A DNA stretch of 51,856 nt, taken from NCBI GenBank assembly GCA_022843045.1, contig JALHOJ010000022.1, positions 1 through 51,856 of the forward strand. The letters are read 5' to 3'. The notes under the pieces were generated by a model that worked only from the letters and a program-made list of their open reading frames with translations, had not been told where the DNA came from and ran no database searches. Positions 32,087-41,046 of this stretch are shown piece after piece. Each line of letters opens with the position of its first letter. The first letter of the stretch is position 1. The stretch is from Phycisphaerales bacterium (GTDB lineage Bacteria > Planctomycetota > Phycisphaerae > Phycisphaerales > UBA1924). The position numbers were made by a program, and so were the translations under genes.

Positions 32087-35000
32087 TTACGGCGCATACC
32101 GCTGCTTGAACAACGGCACATGCCGCAACACCCGCTCATCATGCGCGTGCAGGTCATACACCACCACTTCCCTCGCCGCACTCGACGCGGCGAGCGAGCC
32201 GCTGTCGGGGCCGAACGCCAGCGACACAATGATCGAGGATTGGGGCTTGAACGTGATCAGCGTCCGCAGCGTGCGCGCGTCCCAGAGGTTGATCAGGCCC
32301 TCTTCGCCCGCCGTCGCGATGTACTGCCCATCGGGCGACACCGCCAGACCCGGCGCAAGCCGCTGGTGGCCTTGGACAGTCGCCTTGAGCGTGCGTGTCG
32401 GCCAGTCAATGACATCCAGCGTGCCGTTCTGCGTCGTGGCGTAGATCGACTGACCATCAGGGCTGAAGGCGATGTTCCAAGGCATCGTGCTGGTTTCAAT
32501 GGGCGGCAGCAACTCGCGCTTGGCGAGGTCCCACAGCGCCAGCGCCTTGGTATGACCCGAGATCACAAGGATGGATTCATCAGGCGAGAACGCAAGCCCC
32601 TCGACGCGTTTGGTGAGCACGGGCAGGGAGCAGATGTGCTCGCCGGTCTGAAGGTTGAAGATGTTGGTGGTCCGGTCCCAGTGTCCGACGACGACCCTGT
32701 CCTCCGCCGCGTTGATCGCAAGCGCGTAGATCTCGCTGTTGCGCACGAAGATCTGGCGCAGCACTTGCCCCGTGAAGCCATCGATGATGCGGATGAACCC
32801 ATCCGCGCACCCCGCAACCAGCGTGCGATTGTCCTTGAGCACTTCAATCGCGCGAACACGCGTGCCGCGCACCGGCAGCGTGTACGACGCGATCTTCTCA
32901 AGCGTCGCGGCGTCATAGGTATCGATGCTGGCGCCCATCCCGCCCGAGATGACCAGCAGATGCCCGTTGCGCGAGGAAGTGGTCTCAAAGCACCAGCCGT
33001 CATACGGAATCCGCCGCACCGCGCGGTCGGGCCGGAGGTCCAGGCGCCGAATCAGTCCCTCCGTGGAGGCGACCGTGACTTCGTCATCGCTCAGCCAGCA
33101 CGTGGATGCAAGTTGAAAACGCTCCGACGGCATCTGCTTGATGACTTGTCCCGTCTGGGCATCAAGGATGCGGCACCAGTCTGTATCCGCGGCGAGCAGT
33201 CGCGTCCCGTCGGGTGAGAGAGCCATCGCGATCACGCGATACAGCCGCGTGCTCGCGACGAACTGGGTGGCGTTGGACGCTAGGTTCCACGCAATCAGCC
33301 CCCGTTTGTTGTCCTCGAAGTACAGCAGCTTCGAGTCCTTCGAAAACAGCATCATCCCCGCGCTCTGGATGCTGAAGGGATTGAAGCTCTGTGTCAGCTC
33401 GCCCGACGCCGCGTCATAGACGCGCACGCCCATGATGTCGCCAGCGCCCTCGTTGGCCACGGCGAGGATCGTGCCCTCGGCGTTGAGAGTGATCGCCGCG
33501 CACAGGCCCGCGGCCTTCCACGAGCGCACCAGCGAGCCATCTGCGGTGTTCCACACATACAGCGTGTGGTCGTTGGTCGCGCCCGCGAGCCGCGAGCCAT
33601 CGGCGCTGAGCGACAGCGTCCGAATCACCGGCGGCTTCTCGCCCAGGCCAGCGAACGTCACGACCGCGGGCGGAGCATCGGGCGCAGGCGGATCAACGGG
33701 TGTCTGCGCCCGCATATCCACGCACCGCACGCCCCCCGCATTGGGCGAGAAGTAAATCCGCGACGCGTCCGGCGCGATCGTCAGAAACGTCATCGTGCCC
33801 AGTCGAGGCGAAGTGCGAAGCCTCTCCCCCGTCATCGCGTCAAACAACGAGACCGCGTCCCCGCTCGCCAGCGCGATGGTCCGAGCGCTCGCCGCGGTGG
33901 CGGACCGCCCGACCCATCCCGTCGCGCGAACCAGCCACTCCGTCCCCGACTGCTCAAACGTGTCCCACAACCCCCAGAACGGAGCCTTCGACTCGGGATT
34001 CTTGAAGAACGCCGGCCACAGAATGTCCTCCGCAAGCGGCAGATTCCCCGACGCCGCAGCAAGCCGCCCACGCTCGATTGTCGCCTGCGTCAGTTCCGCG
34101 AGCGCACGACTTGTCGCCTCCTGCGCGGCGTCGCGTGCCTTGCTGGCTTCCTGGCTGGCTCGTTCGGCGGCCTGCAACGCGGCTTGCGCCTGAGCACGCG
34201 CGACCGACTCGTCGCGCGCGAGCTTGGCCTGCGTCCGCGCATTCATGCTCGCGTAGATCGCAAAGCCCACCAACGAAAGCAACGCCACCCCCGCGACGCC
34301 CGAAGCCGCCCGATGCCGCTGCACCTGCTTGCTCAGCACATACATCGCCGATTCACGCCGCGCGAGAATCGCCTCGCCCTCGAGCATCCGCCGGATGTCC
34401 TCGCCCAGTTCCCCCGCGCTGCTATACCGCCGCGCCGGCTCCTTGGCCATCGCCTTCGCGACGATCACTTCGGGATCACCCCGCAGCCCCCGATCAAACC
34501 GGGACATCGGAATCGGATCCGTGTTGCAGATCAGTTCGCTGGCCCGAACGATCGCAAGCCCCTCGATGTTGAAGGGCAAGTGCCCCGTGAGCAGTTCATA
34601 CGCGACCACGCCCAGCGCGTAGATGTCGCTGCGAGTATCAACATCCCCAAGCCGCAACTGCTCCGGGCTCATGTACGCGGGCGTCCCGATCAACTGCCCA
34701 TCGCGCGTGGCCATGCTCGCCGCGGCGTCCTTCTGCGCCGCTCGAGCCACGCCAAAGTCCACCACCTTGGGCTCCCCCTGCCCGTTCACGAGGATGTTGG
34801 CGGGCTTGAGGTCGCGGTGGATCACGCCGCGCTGATGCGCGTGCTGGATAGCGTCGCAGACTTTCAGGAGCAGTCGCCAGCGTTGTTCGTGAGAGAGTCT
34901 GCGGGTGGTGGCAAAGGCGGTGAGGGATTGCCCATCGACCAGTTCCATCGCGAAGAAGGCCTGGTCGGGCGTGCCTTCGTCTGCGATGCCCGCGTCGTAG

Positions 35001-35464
35001 ATCTGCGCGATGTGGGGGTGCTGCAGGCGCGCGAGAAAGTCGGCCTCGTTCTTGAAGCGGCGCAGCATCCGCTGGCTGGCCATGCCGGGTCGAAGGGCCT
35101 TGAGCGCAACCCGCCGGCGCGGAAAGTCCTGCTCAGCTTCGAAAACCACCCCCATCCCACCTTCACCAATCGTGCGCAAGATGCGGTAATCACCCCGCAA
35201 CCGGGGCATCGCCGCCGACTTGCCCTCCTGGTCCGTTGCGGGCGTGAAGTGGGACGTCATCGCCCCGCCCGCGGCCTCCAGTCCTACGCCCGTGCCCACC
35301 AGATCCGAATCGCTGTCATGCCTTCGCAAGAGGTCAAGCAGCTCAGCGAGTGCTTCAGGATCGTCCGTAAACTCACGATGGGCGAAGTCGTGCCACGCCG
35401 CCCGGGGCAGGATGCTGGCCTGCTCAAAGGCTTGCATGACGCGTTGGAAGCGATCCGACTCCAT
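32087..35464 (-). CDS. Ser/Thr protein kinase with transmembrane helix and WD40-type propeller
   Basis: 1125 residues from the ATG at 35464; a TTG at 35479 is possible. A short N-terminal helical region (residues ~1-55) precedes a PknB-type kinase: GEGGMGVVFEAE loop, catalytic Lys in VALKAL, HRDLKPANILV, DFGVARAA and the APE-like YMSPEQLR. A membrane helix (GVAGVALLSLVGFAIYASM) near residue 390 and an Ala/Glu-rich coiled coil follow. About 600 residues of WD40-like repeats finish the protein (TRLLAADTDWCRILDAQTG, ILVISGHTKALALWD, YIATAGEEGLINLWDARTL). The propeller would be outside the membrane and sense a ligand or binding partner. An ECF sigma factor of the kind often paired with such kinases lies 0.8 kb upstream on the same strand, with a globin between. 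Confidence 0.92.
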   Translation of the reverse strand: MESDRFQRVMQAFEQASILPRAAWHDFAHREFTDDPEALAELLDLLRRHDSDSDLVGTGVGLEAAGGAMTSHFTPATDQEGKSAAMPRLRGDYRILRTIGEGGMGVVFEAEQDFPRRRVALKALRPGMASQRMLRRFKNEADFLARLQHPHIAQIYDAGIADEGTPDQAFFAMELVDGQSLTAFATTRRLSHEQRWRLLLKVCDAIQHAHQRGVIHRDLKPANILVNGQGEPKVVDFGVARAAQKDAAASMATRDGQLIGTPAYMSPEQLRLGDVDTRSDIYALGVVAYELLTGHLPFNIEGLAIVRASELICNTDPIPMSRFDRGLRGDPEVIVAKAMAKEPARRYSSAGELGEDIRRMLEGEAILARRESAMYVLSKQVQRHRAASGVAGVALLSLVGFAIYASMNARTQAKLARDESVARAQAQAALQAAERASQEASKARDAAQEATSRALAELTQATIERGRLAAASGNLPLAEDILWPAFFKNPESKAPFWGLWDTFEQSGTEWLVRATGWVGRSATAASARTIALASGDAVSLFDAMTGERLRTSPRLGTMTFLTIAPDASRIYFSPNAGGVRCVDMRAQTPVDPPAPDAPPAVVTFAGLGEKPPVIRTLSLSADGSRLAGATNDHTLYVWNTADGSLVRSWKAAGLCAAITLNAEGTILAVANEGAGDIMGVRVYDAASGELTQSFNPFSIQSAGMMLFSKDSKLLYFEDNKRGLIAWNLASNATQFVASTRLYRVIAMALSPDGTRLLAADTDWCRILDAQTGQVIKQMPSERFQLASTCWLSDDEVTVASTEGLIRRLDLRPDRAVRRIPYDGWCFETTSSRNGHLLVISGGMGASIDTYDAATLEKIASYTLPVRGTRVRAIEVLKDNRTLVAGCADGFIRIIDGFTGQVLRQIFVRNSEIYALAINAAEDRVVVGHWDRTTNIFNLQTGEHICSLPVLTKRVEGLAFSPDESILVISGHTKALALWDLAKRELLPPIETSTMPWNIAFSPDGQSIYATTQNGTLDVIDWPTRTLKATVQGHQRLAPGLAVSPDGQYIATAGEEGLINLWDARTLRTLITFKPQSSIIVSLAFGPDSGSLAASSAAREVVVYDLHAHDERVLRHVPLFKQRYAP

Positions 35465-35488
35465 ACGATGCGACACCAAGTGCTTGAA

Positions 35489-35518
35489 GGGGGCGGGGGG
35501 GCGGGGGCCGGGGGGGGG
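35489..35518 (+). repeat. G-run tract (potential G-quadruplex) in kinase leader
   Basis: Runs of 5, 7, 5 and 9 G (35489-35493, 35495-35501, 35503-35507, 35510-35518) separated by one or two C. The tract is 25 nt upstream of the kinase ATG, on its non-coding strand, so the mRNA side is C-rich. It meets the usual four-run quadruplex pattern and is prone to slippage. Confidence 0.75.
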
Positions 35519-35682
35519 CGAGGGCGGACGAACCTCAACAATCGTCAGTGGTCGGGCAACGGCCCGAAGATTCCCGAGAACCTGCCCAGATTTTTCAGCC
35601 GATCAGACTGGGATTGACGCACTGCATAAGTTGGGGCCTGTGGGAAGGGCAGTTTGCTCCCACCGGCAAGGAAAGCGTACGC

Positions 35683-36150
35683 ATGGGCATTTCACGCCAT
35701 CCCCTCAGCAATCCTCCCCCCGCTTGGGCCAAGGTGCCCATCGACCGCGCTGCGATCGAGCGGTTGCGAAGCAGCTTCCAACTGCTCGCCGCCGACGGCA
35801 CCCGCGTGACGGCGATCTTCTACGCCAAGCTCTTCGAGCGATATCCCGGCGTGCGGACACTGTTCCCGACTGACATGAAGGCCCAGGAAGGCAAGCTGCT
35901 CGACTCTCTGCGAGCGGTGGTGGAACACCTCGAAGCCCCCGACGCCGTCCGAGCCAAGCTCAAGGAACTGGGCGCCAAGCACGTCAAGTACGGCGCCAAA
36001 CCCGAGCACTACCCAATCGTCAGCGAGATTCTGGTGGAGGCGATGGCCGAAGCGGCTGGCAAAGGCTGGACGCCCACGCTGACAAGCGAATGGTCGCAGG
36101 CGCTGGACATCGTCAGCGGTGTGATGTTGGAGGGGGCGGAGGGGAAGTGA
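35683..36150 (+). CDS. Bacterial haem globin
   Basis: 155 residues from the ATG at 35683 (AAGGAAAG about 11 nt upstream). The helix A-to-H globin pattern is clear: IERLRSSFQLLAADGTRVTAIFYAKLFERYPGVRTLFP, then LGAKHVKYGAKPEHYPIV with proximal His100, then WSQALDIVSGVML. It resembles single-domain Vitreoscilla-type and flavohaemoglobin globin domains, and binds O2 or NO. TTGACG (35614-35619) and TAAGTTGG (35627-35634) lie upstream. It sits between the ECF sigma and kinase genes but on the opposite strand, so the link is only by proximity. A second, haem-ligand-less copy is at 50389. Confidence 0.93.
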   Translation: MGISRHPLSNPPPAWAKVPIDRAAIERLRSSFQLLAADGTRVTAIFYAKLFERYPGVRTLFPTDMKAQEGKLLDSLRAVVEHLEAPDAVRAKLKELGAKHVKYGAKPEHYPIVSEILVEAMAEAAGKGWTPTLTSEWSQALDIVSGVMLEGAEGK

Positions 36151-36248
36151 AGCGGGGCGAGCAAGCAAGCGAGCGAGAGGCGCGGCCGGTCGCGGGTTTG
36201 GCTTCTTCCACGAATGCCCAATAACCAATGGCGGCGATTCTCACGCAC

Positions 36249-36845
36249 TCAACCCTGCGCCCGCTCAACTTCCCGGCTCAACCACGCCCGCGCAAACGCC
36301 CAGTCAGTCTTGACCGTCGCCGGTGAGATGTCCAAAGCCATCGCCGTCTGCTCAATCGACAGCCCCGCGAAGTAACGCAGCATCACGACGCGGGCCTTGC
36401 GAGGGTCAAGCGCTTCGAGTTTCGTGAGCGCTGCGTCCAGCGCGATCATCTCGTCGGACTTGGTGTCGCTGTCAATGGTGTGGGCGACTGCGTCATCATC
36501 CAGATCGACGCGGGTGCGGTCGCCGCCTCGCTTGATGGCGTTGCGCCCGCGGGCACGCTCGATCAGGATGCGGCGCATCGCAATCGCCGCCGCGCCAAAG
36601 AAGTGCCCCCGGCTGTTCCAATTCGCCGCATCCCCCGTGGGCCCCAGCAATCGCAAATACACCTCATGCACGAGCGCCGTCGCCTGGAGCGTCTGGCCTG
36701 CCCCGCCGCCGTTCTCCTTGGCCATGTTGCTCGCGGCGAGCTTGCGAAGTTCGTCGTAAATCAGCGGCAACAGCTCCGACGCCGCCTTGGCGTCGCCCTG
36801 GGCGGCGGACTCGATGAGGAGCGTGACGTGGTGCTGGCCTGACAT
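36249..36845 (-). CDS. ECF-type RNA polymerase sigma factor
   Basis: 198 residues from the ATG at 36845; an open frame extends upstream but without family similarity. The region-2 part (ELLPLIYDELRKLAASNMAKENGG, LVHEVYLRLLG) and region-4 helix-turn-helix (RVVMLRYFAGLSIEQTAMALDISPATVKTDWAFARAWL) match the planctomycete/acidobacterial ECF subfamily usually co-occurring with Ser/Thr kinases. It directs RNA polymerase to specific promoters. No anti-sigma factor is encoded nearby; the kinase at 32087 could instead phosphorylate it. Divergent from the 37-42 kb cluster. Confidence 0.93.
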   Translation of the reverse strand: MSGQHHVTLLIESAAQGDAKAASELLPLIYDELRKLAASNMAKENGGGAGQTLQATALVHEVYLRLLGPTGDAANWNSRGHFFGAAAIAMRRILIERARGRNAIKRGGDRTRVDLDDDAVAHTIDSDTKSDEMIALDAALTKLEALDPRKARVVMLRYFAGLSIEQTAMALDISPATVKTDWAFARAWLSREVERAQG

Positions 36846-36980
36846 GAACAAGGGTAGCGGCAACCCCGCATAGGGGACATCTTGACATTTGTGTTGGCCA
36901 ATTGCAGCCTCCGTGACGCATTCAGGATGGAGCGACCCCTTGTTCGTCGCAGCATCGACCAGGTTTGCAGGAGCCCAGGC

Positions 36981-37289
36981 ATGTCCAAGTGGATGACCAT
37001 CTACACCATCGGGTTCCTCTCCCTCTGGGTGCTCGTCCCGCACGTCGCTATCGCATGGCCCTCAAGGCACCACGACCCCCAGCGCGGCATGGCAGTGGGG
37101 CTCCTCATGATCGTCGCGATGATCGGAGCGGCGTTGGGCGGTCTCTTCGCGCTCGGATACGCCCTCAAGCAAGGCTGGCTCATGGCAATTCCCAAGTGGA
37201 TCAGCTTGATCACGGGTGGATGGATCGGCGTCGTGCTCGCCGTGGGCTTGGTGCGCGTGGTGATCGCAAAGGTGCTGAGAGGATCGTGA
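36981..37289 (+). CDS. Small membrane protein, first gene of 37-42 kb cluster
   Basis: 102 residues from the ATG at 36981, with CAGGAGC about 9 nt upstream. Three hydrophobic helices (WMTIYTIGFLSLWVLVPHVAIAW, GLLMIVAMIGAALGGLFALGYAL, WISLITGGWIGVVLAVGLVRVVI) fill most of the protein. I do not recognise the family. It is divergent from the ECF sigma gene over 135 nt, and 31 nt ahead of the next gene, so it likely starts the cluster. Confidence 0.7.
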   Translation: MSKWMTIYTIGFLSLWVLVPHVAIAWPSRHHDPQRGMAVGLLMIVAMIGAALGGLFALGYALKQGWLMAIPKWISLITGGWIGVVLAVGLVRVVIAKVLRGS

Positions 37290-37320
37290 GAACCCAGAAC
37301 GAAAGCGCGGAGTGTGTAAC

Positions 37321-37911
37321 ATGAGACTGCAAGCCATCGATCAGTTTGATTCTTTGCCATACTTCGCCCAGGCCTTGATTGCCTGTCGCATCGTGCGACG
37401 CGGCGTGCTGGCGCGATACGCAGAAGGCGATGCCGAGCGATCGCTCATCCTCAGCGCGTGTGACGCCATCGAGGCCTGCTGCGTCGCGGGAGACGGCACG
37501 CACCGACACGAGGCGCTGTTTCGATCCGTCATGGATCTGAAGGACAAGTACGACCGGCACCGCGAGGACCGCGAGTGGCTCCGCACCGCAGCCTGGTGGA
37601 TGGTCGACGCGACCAACGCCTCCGAAGCATCCAACGACTTCCCCATCGACGGCACCGCCACCCGCTCCGCCAAGGGCGCAATCGCCGCCTTGGGCGAAGA
37701 TCGCGAACTCAGCCGCATGCAGATCACCATCCTGCTCGCAGCCGACGTGGACCAAGTCCGCTTCGCACTCGGAGAAATCGGCAAACTTCCCGAGACCAAC
37801 ATCGCAGCCCGCTATCAAGGCGTGACGAGCCACGTGATGGGCCGTCTCGCGCCCGTGCACCCGCTCACCGCAACGCCCTACGAGCGACGCGGCGAGGAGG
37901 CGGCGAGGTGA
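37321..37911 (+). CDS. Helical soluble protein, unknown
   Basis: 196 residues from the ATG at 37321. Mostly alpha-helical and acidic: LPYFAQALIACRIVRRGVLARYAEGD, SLILSACDAIEACCVAGDG, HRHEALFRSVMDLKDKYDRH and AAWWMVDATNASEASNDFP. No signal peptide. I do not recognise the family. It is 31 nt behind the small membrane protein and 32 nt ahead of the larger one. Confidence 0.7.
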   Translation: MRLQAIDQFDSLPYFAQALIACRIVRRGVLARYAEGDAERSLILSACDAIEACCVAGDGTHRHEALFRSVMDLKDKYDRHREDREWLRTAAWWMVDATNASEASNDFPIDGTATRSAKGAIAALGEDRELSRMQITILLAADVDQVRFALGEIGKLPETNIAARYQGVTSHVMGRLAPVHPLTATPYERRGEEAAR

Positions 37912-37943
37912 GTCCTGCGATAAAGCCAACCCATGGAGGCACT

Positions 37944-39137
37944 GTGTTAGCAACTCTGATCACGATTCTGGTAGTACTGGCGACGCTCACGATCCTGCTC
38001 ATGAACGGAGCATGCACCCAGTGCTTTGCGGGCAAGCCCCCGCAGGGGCAGGCCGCCATGGGGTTGGTCGTGCCGTTCTTTGGTCTGGGCGGCGCGGTGC
38101 TGGTGATGGGGCTCGCCGGGCTGCTTGCTTGCTTCCGCATAAGCGGCTCGGCCCTGGGCCAGATCCACTCGAGCCCGACGGTCGCAGGGCTGATCGTGGT
38201 CGTTGTCACGTTCGGCGCAGCGCTCGCGGCGGGGATGGCATTCATGCTCTGGTGCGAACCGGTCTCCGTCAGTCTCGCGCTGCGCGCGGCGACGGTGCCG
38301 TTGTGCATCGCGTTGGGCCTCGTGGGGCCGGTTGTGCTGGCGGTCGCGCTGCTGACGGGTCTTTGGACCACGCGCGACACGCTCGCGGCGAATCCGGGCT
38401 CGGCGGTGCCGCTCCGCGTGCTTTTCTGGGCGGTGGTCGCGCTCGCGGTCGCGGGATATGCGATGGGCGGATCGCTACTCTGGAAGTCACTCGCACTCCA
38501 AGCCGCTAATCAAGCCGCGGCCCTCAAGAACGAACTGGAGCGGCAGGCAGAACGCCTCGCGCACGCAAACAAGCCCGTGGAGCAGCGGTTCGCGGATGAG
38601 CTGGCGGGGTTCTCATCGGATTCGCCGCTCTGGCCGATCCTGTCATACTTGCCGACGATTCCCGGGCAGCAGGAACCCAACGACGCGGCCCGTGCGGTCG
38701 TGATCAAGCGAGCGTTGCAAGCGCCAGACTTTGATGCCGGCTTGCGTGATTGCATGGAGGGGCAGTACTACCTGTATCGCCAGGGCGGGGCGGAACTGCT
38801 GCGGCACGTGGACGACCAGCACCTTGCCTCGCACCAAGACGCATGGGGCGAGATTCTCATCGCAGGTGTGCGCACAACGACCGAAGGCATCGAGTGCCGC
38901 CCCGCCTGGCTGACAGAGACCTTTGATTCCAAGCCCGATCCGCTCGGGCACGTCGAGTCGTTGCTGGGCGCCGCAAAGCGCTTTGAGCAATGGAGCGGCT
39001 ATCCACGCCTGCGCGAGCAGTTCGAACAGATGGCCCGCGCCGCGGCGGACCTCAACCCCGGCAAGGACCGCGACAAGCTGATCAAGATGCTGGCCAAGGC
39101 GGGCTTCTCCGCCCGCGAAGCCAGCGGCGCACGATAA
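37944..39137 (+). CDS. Membrane protein with large helical cytoplasmic domain, unknown
   Basis: 397 residues from GTG 37944, chosen because GGAGG (37935-37939) lies four nt ahead and the first residues (VLATLITILVVLATLTILLM) form a membrane helix. About five helices occupy residues 1-180 with a CTQCF pair in the first loop. A coiled coil (AANQAAALKNELERQAERLAHAN) leads to a ~200-residue helical domain (LWPILSYLPTIPGQ, FDAGLRDCMEGQYYLYRQGGAELLRHVDDQHL). I do not recognise the family. Middle gene of the cluster. Confidence 0.7.
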   Translation: MLATLITILVVLATLTILLMNGACTQCFAGKPPQGQAAMGLVVPFFGLGGAVLVMGLAGLLACFRISGSALGQIHSSPTVAGLIVVVVTFGAALAAGMAFMLWCEPVSVSLALRAATVPLCIALGLVGPVVLAVALLTGLWTTRDTLAANPGSAVPLRVLFWAVVALAVAGYAMGGSLLWKSLALQAANQAAALKNELERQAERLAHANKPVEQRFADELAGFSSDSPLWPILSYLPTIPGQQEPNDAARAVVIKRALQAPDFDAGLRDCMEGQYYLYRQGGAELLRHVDDQHLASHQDAWGEILIAGVRTTTEGIECRPAWLTETFDSKPDPLGHVESLLGAAKRFEQWSGYPRLREQFEQMARAAADLNPGKDRDKLIKMLAKAGFSAREASGAR

Positions 39138-39178
39138 ATCAGCCTCGTACTCCCTGGATGTCGCACTGGGGAGTGATC

Positions 39179-39739
39179 ATGGACACGATCTCAACCAACC
39201 TGGCAACCACGGGCATTCCATCAGAGATTCCAACCGGAGTGCGTGCCTTCCTCTGGACGGCGGTGGTCGCGGCGGTGATCGTGGCCCTGGTCATGGGCGT
39301 GATGCTGATCGCAGGCAACAACCACAGCAAGACGCCCCTGTGGAAGCCGTTCCTTCTGACATTCCTCGTCGTGCTCGCGGCCCAGGCGGGATACATCGCG
39401 GCCCCCTTCGCGATTGGTCGGGCGGGGTGGGCGTGGGCGTTCTGGCTGATGGTGCCGCTTGCGGTGCTCGTCCTCGCGACCACGATGACGCCGATCATCG
39501 GCGCGATCAAGTGGACGCGGCCCGACGGTGCGAGCGGCTGGAAGACGATCGCGAGCATGGGATGGATCTCGTTGATCGGTGTCGCGGTCTACGTCGCGCC
39601 GCCAGTGCTCGTGTGGGTGTATCGGCCTGCGAGTGCAGGACTGGCGGCGGGAACCACTGATTCCCAGGATGCCGCTGATCGCTCGCCGCCAGCAGTTGAG
39701 CAGGTGAATGCCCAGGCCAGCGGGGAAGACGGGCACTAG
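39179..39739 (+). CDS. Membrane protein, unknown (186 aa)
   Basis: 186 residues from the ATG at 39179 (GGGGAG at 39168-39173). About four to five hydrophobic helices: AFLWTAVVAAVIVALVMGVMLI, FLLTFLVVLAAQAGYIAAPFAI, AWAFWLMVPLAVLVLATTMTPIIG and WISLIGVAVYVAPPVLVWVY. Acidic, Ser/Ala-rich C-terminus. Unrecognised. Similar in size and style to the 102-aa protein three genes upstream; 41 nt behind the previous gene. Confidence 0.7.
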   Translation: MDTISTNLATTGIPSEIPTGVRAFLWTAVVAAVIVALVMGVMLIAGNNHSKTPLWKPFLLTFLVVLAAQAGYIAAPFAIGRAGWAWAFWLMVPLAVLVLATTMTPIIGAIKWTRPDGASGWKTIASMGWISLIGVAVYVAPPVLVWVYRPASAGLAAGTTDSQDAADRSPPAVEQVNAQASGEDGH

Positions 39740-39859
39740 GCGAAGCACTTCCGAAACGAGCGATTGGCCAGCCGCGCGGGCGGCGCTTGACGCACTGAGA
39801 GGGGGCGGGGGAATCGTCCCTACTTCATGGTGTCTGGACTTCAGCGCGGAGATTGAATC

Positions 39860-40894
39860 ATGACTGCTGCATCAGCGTCGTTGCAACTGAATCGCAAGTT
39901 GTTTCCCGCTCAACTCGCGGAGCTCGAGTTTGAAATGCTCGTGCCCGATGGCTTCATCACGCCCGAGATGCCCCGCGAGGACGTGGACTTCTCCGATCCC
40001 ACCAAGTCCGCCCCGCTCGCGGTGGTGACTTCGCAGGTGGCACTCGCGCTGATCGCGGTCGCCGCTCGCCCCGCGTACGAAGACGGCACGGTGCTGCAAT
40101 GGCTGCGATTCCTCGCTTCGCACTTCAAGATCGACCTGCAGCACGTGCAAGTGCACGAAGAGAGCGAAGGGCAGCCGGGCAGAATCACCGCGTTTGGCAC
40201 GCAATTCCAGGAAGGCACGCGCCTGAACCTCATGATCGTCGCGTTCGAAGACGCCGATCGATTCGTCACCGCCCACGCGATGTGCCCGGTTGAACTCTGG
40301 CCCAGTTTCGGCGATGCTCTTTCGCGGAGCGTGGAATCGATCCGCCTGTCACAGCCCAAGGGCTCGCGGCATCCGCTCGACAACGCCGACGCACGCGAGA
40401 ATGAACGCGCCGCATTCGGCATGACCGGCGGCGGCAAAGAGGGCGTTCTCGAGGACCTTGGCGAACTCGACCCCGAAACTCTCGAACACGTTCAGGGTGC
40501 CATGCAGGTCTTTGCCAACGCCGAGAAGTACCGAGAGGCCTCAAAGCGGGCGATGGAGGAGCGCCGCGAAGCCCGCGAGCCGGCGGTTGCGAAAGCGACG
40601 AAGCTGCTGCGCGAAGACAAGTTCGAAGAAGCCGAGCAGGCGATTATGCAGGTCGATCAGTCGATCGAGGGCGGCGGCGCAATCGCGCGAATGTACGAAG
40701 CTCGCCTGCGTGAACTGGTCGAACAGCAAGCCGACAAAGACACGCTCGAAACCGTGTTCGGCCGCGCCCTGCGCTGGGCCCAGCACTGCTATCCCGAGCC
40801 CCACACCCAGGACGAGGCCGACGCCTATGAGCGCGGCCGAGTCGAAGACCGCTCGCGCCTCGTCCACATTCTCGGCTACGACCCCGACGCATAA
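39860..40894 (+). CDS. Conserved-looking two-domain cytoplasmic protein, unknown
   Basis: 344 residues. The N-terminal half (ELEFEMLVPDGFITPEMPREDVDFSDP, VALALIAVAARPAYEDGTVLQWLRFLASHFKIDL, FVTAHAMCPVELWPSFGDAL) looks like a compact alpha/beta domain. The C-terminal half (AEKYREASKRAMEERREAREPAVAKATKLLREDKFEEAEQAIMQ) is highly charged and helical, TPR-like. No signal peptide. Function unknown; related proteins probably occur in other Phycisphaerales. A 120-nt gap with TTGACGCACTG (39787) precedes it, so it may have its own promoter. Confidence 0.75.
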   Translation: MTAASASLQLNRKLFPAQLAELEFEMLVPDGFITPEMPREDVDFSDPTKSAPLAVVTSQVALALIAVAARPAYEDGTVLQWLRFLASHFKIDLQHVQVHEESEGQPGRITAFGTQFQEGTRLNLMIVAFEDADRFVTAHAMCPVELWPSFGDALSRSVESIRLSQPKGSRHPLDNADARENERAAFGMTGGGKEGVLEDLGELDPETLEHVQGAMQVFANAEKYREASKRAMEERREAREPAVAKATKLLREDKFEEAEQAIMQVDQSIEGGGAIARMYEARLRELVEQQADKDTLETVFGRALRWAQHCYPEPHTQDEADAYERGRVEDRSRLVHILGYDPDA

Positions 40895-41046
40895 ACACCG
40901 TCAGGCACGTTTCGGTCCGACAGCAGCAATCGCCACGGATCGCCAGCGAATCACCATTGCGTCAGTTCACGAATGCCGAACCGCGAACCCCGAATGCCGC
41001 GCCCCTCCTGTGTCCACTCTTGATGGATCACGACCCCGAGCACATC

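Noticed and set aside
36846..37043. N-terminal extension of the ECF sigma factor up to 37043
   Set aside because: The added residues have no sigma-factor similarity and would overlap the start of the divergent membrane-protein gene.
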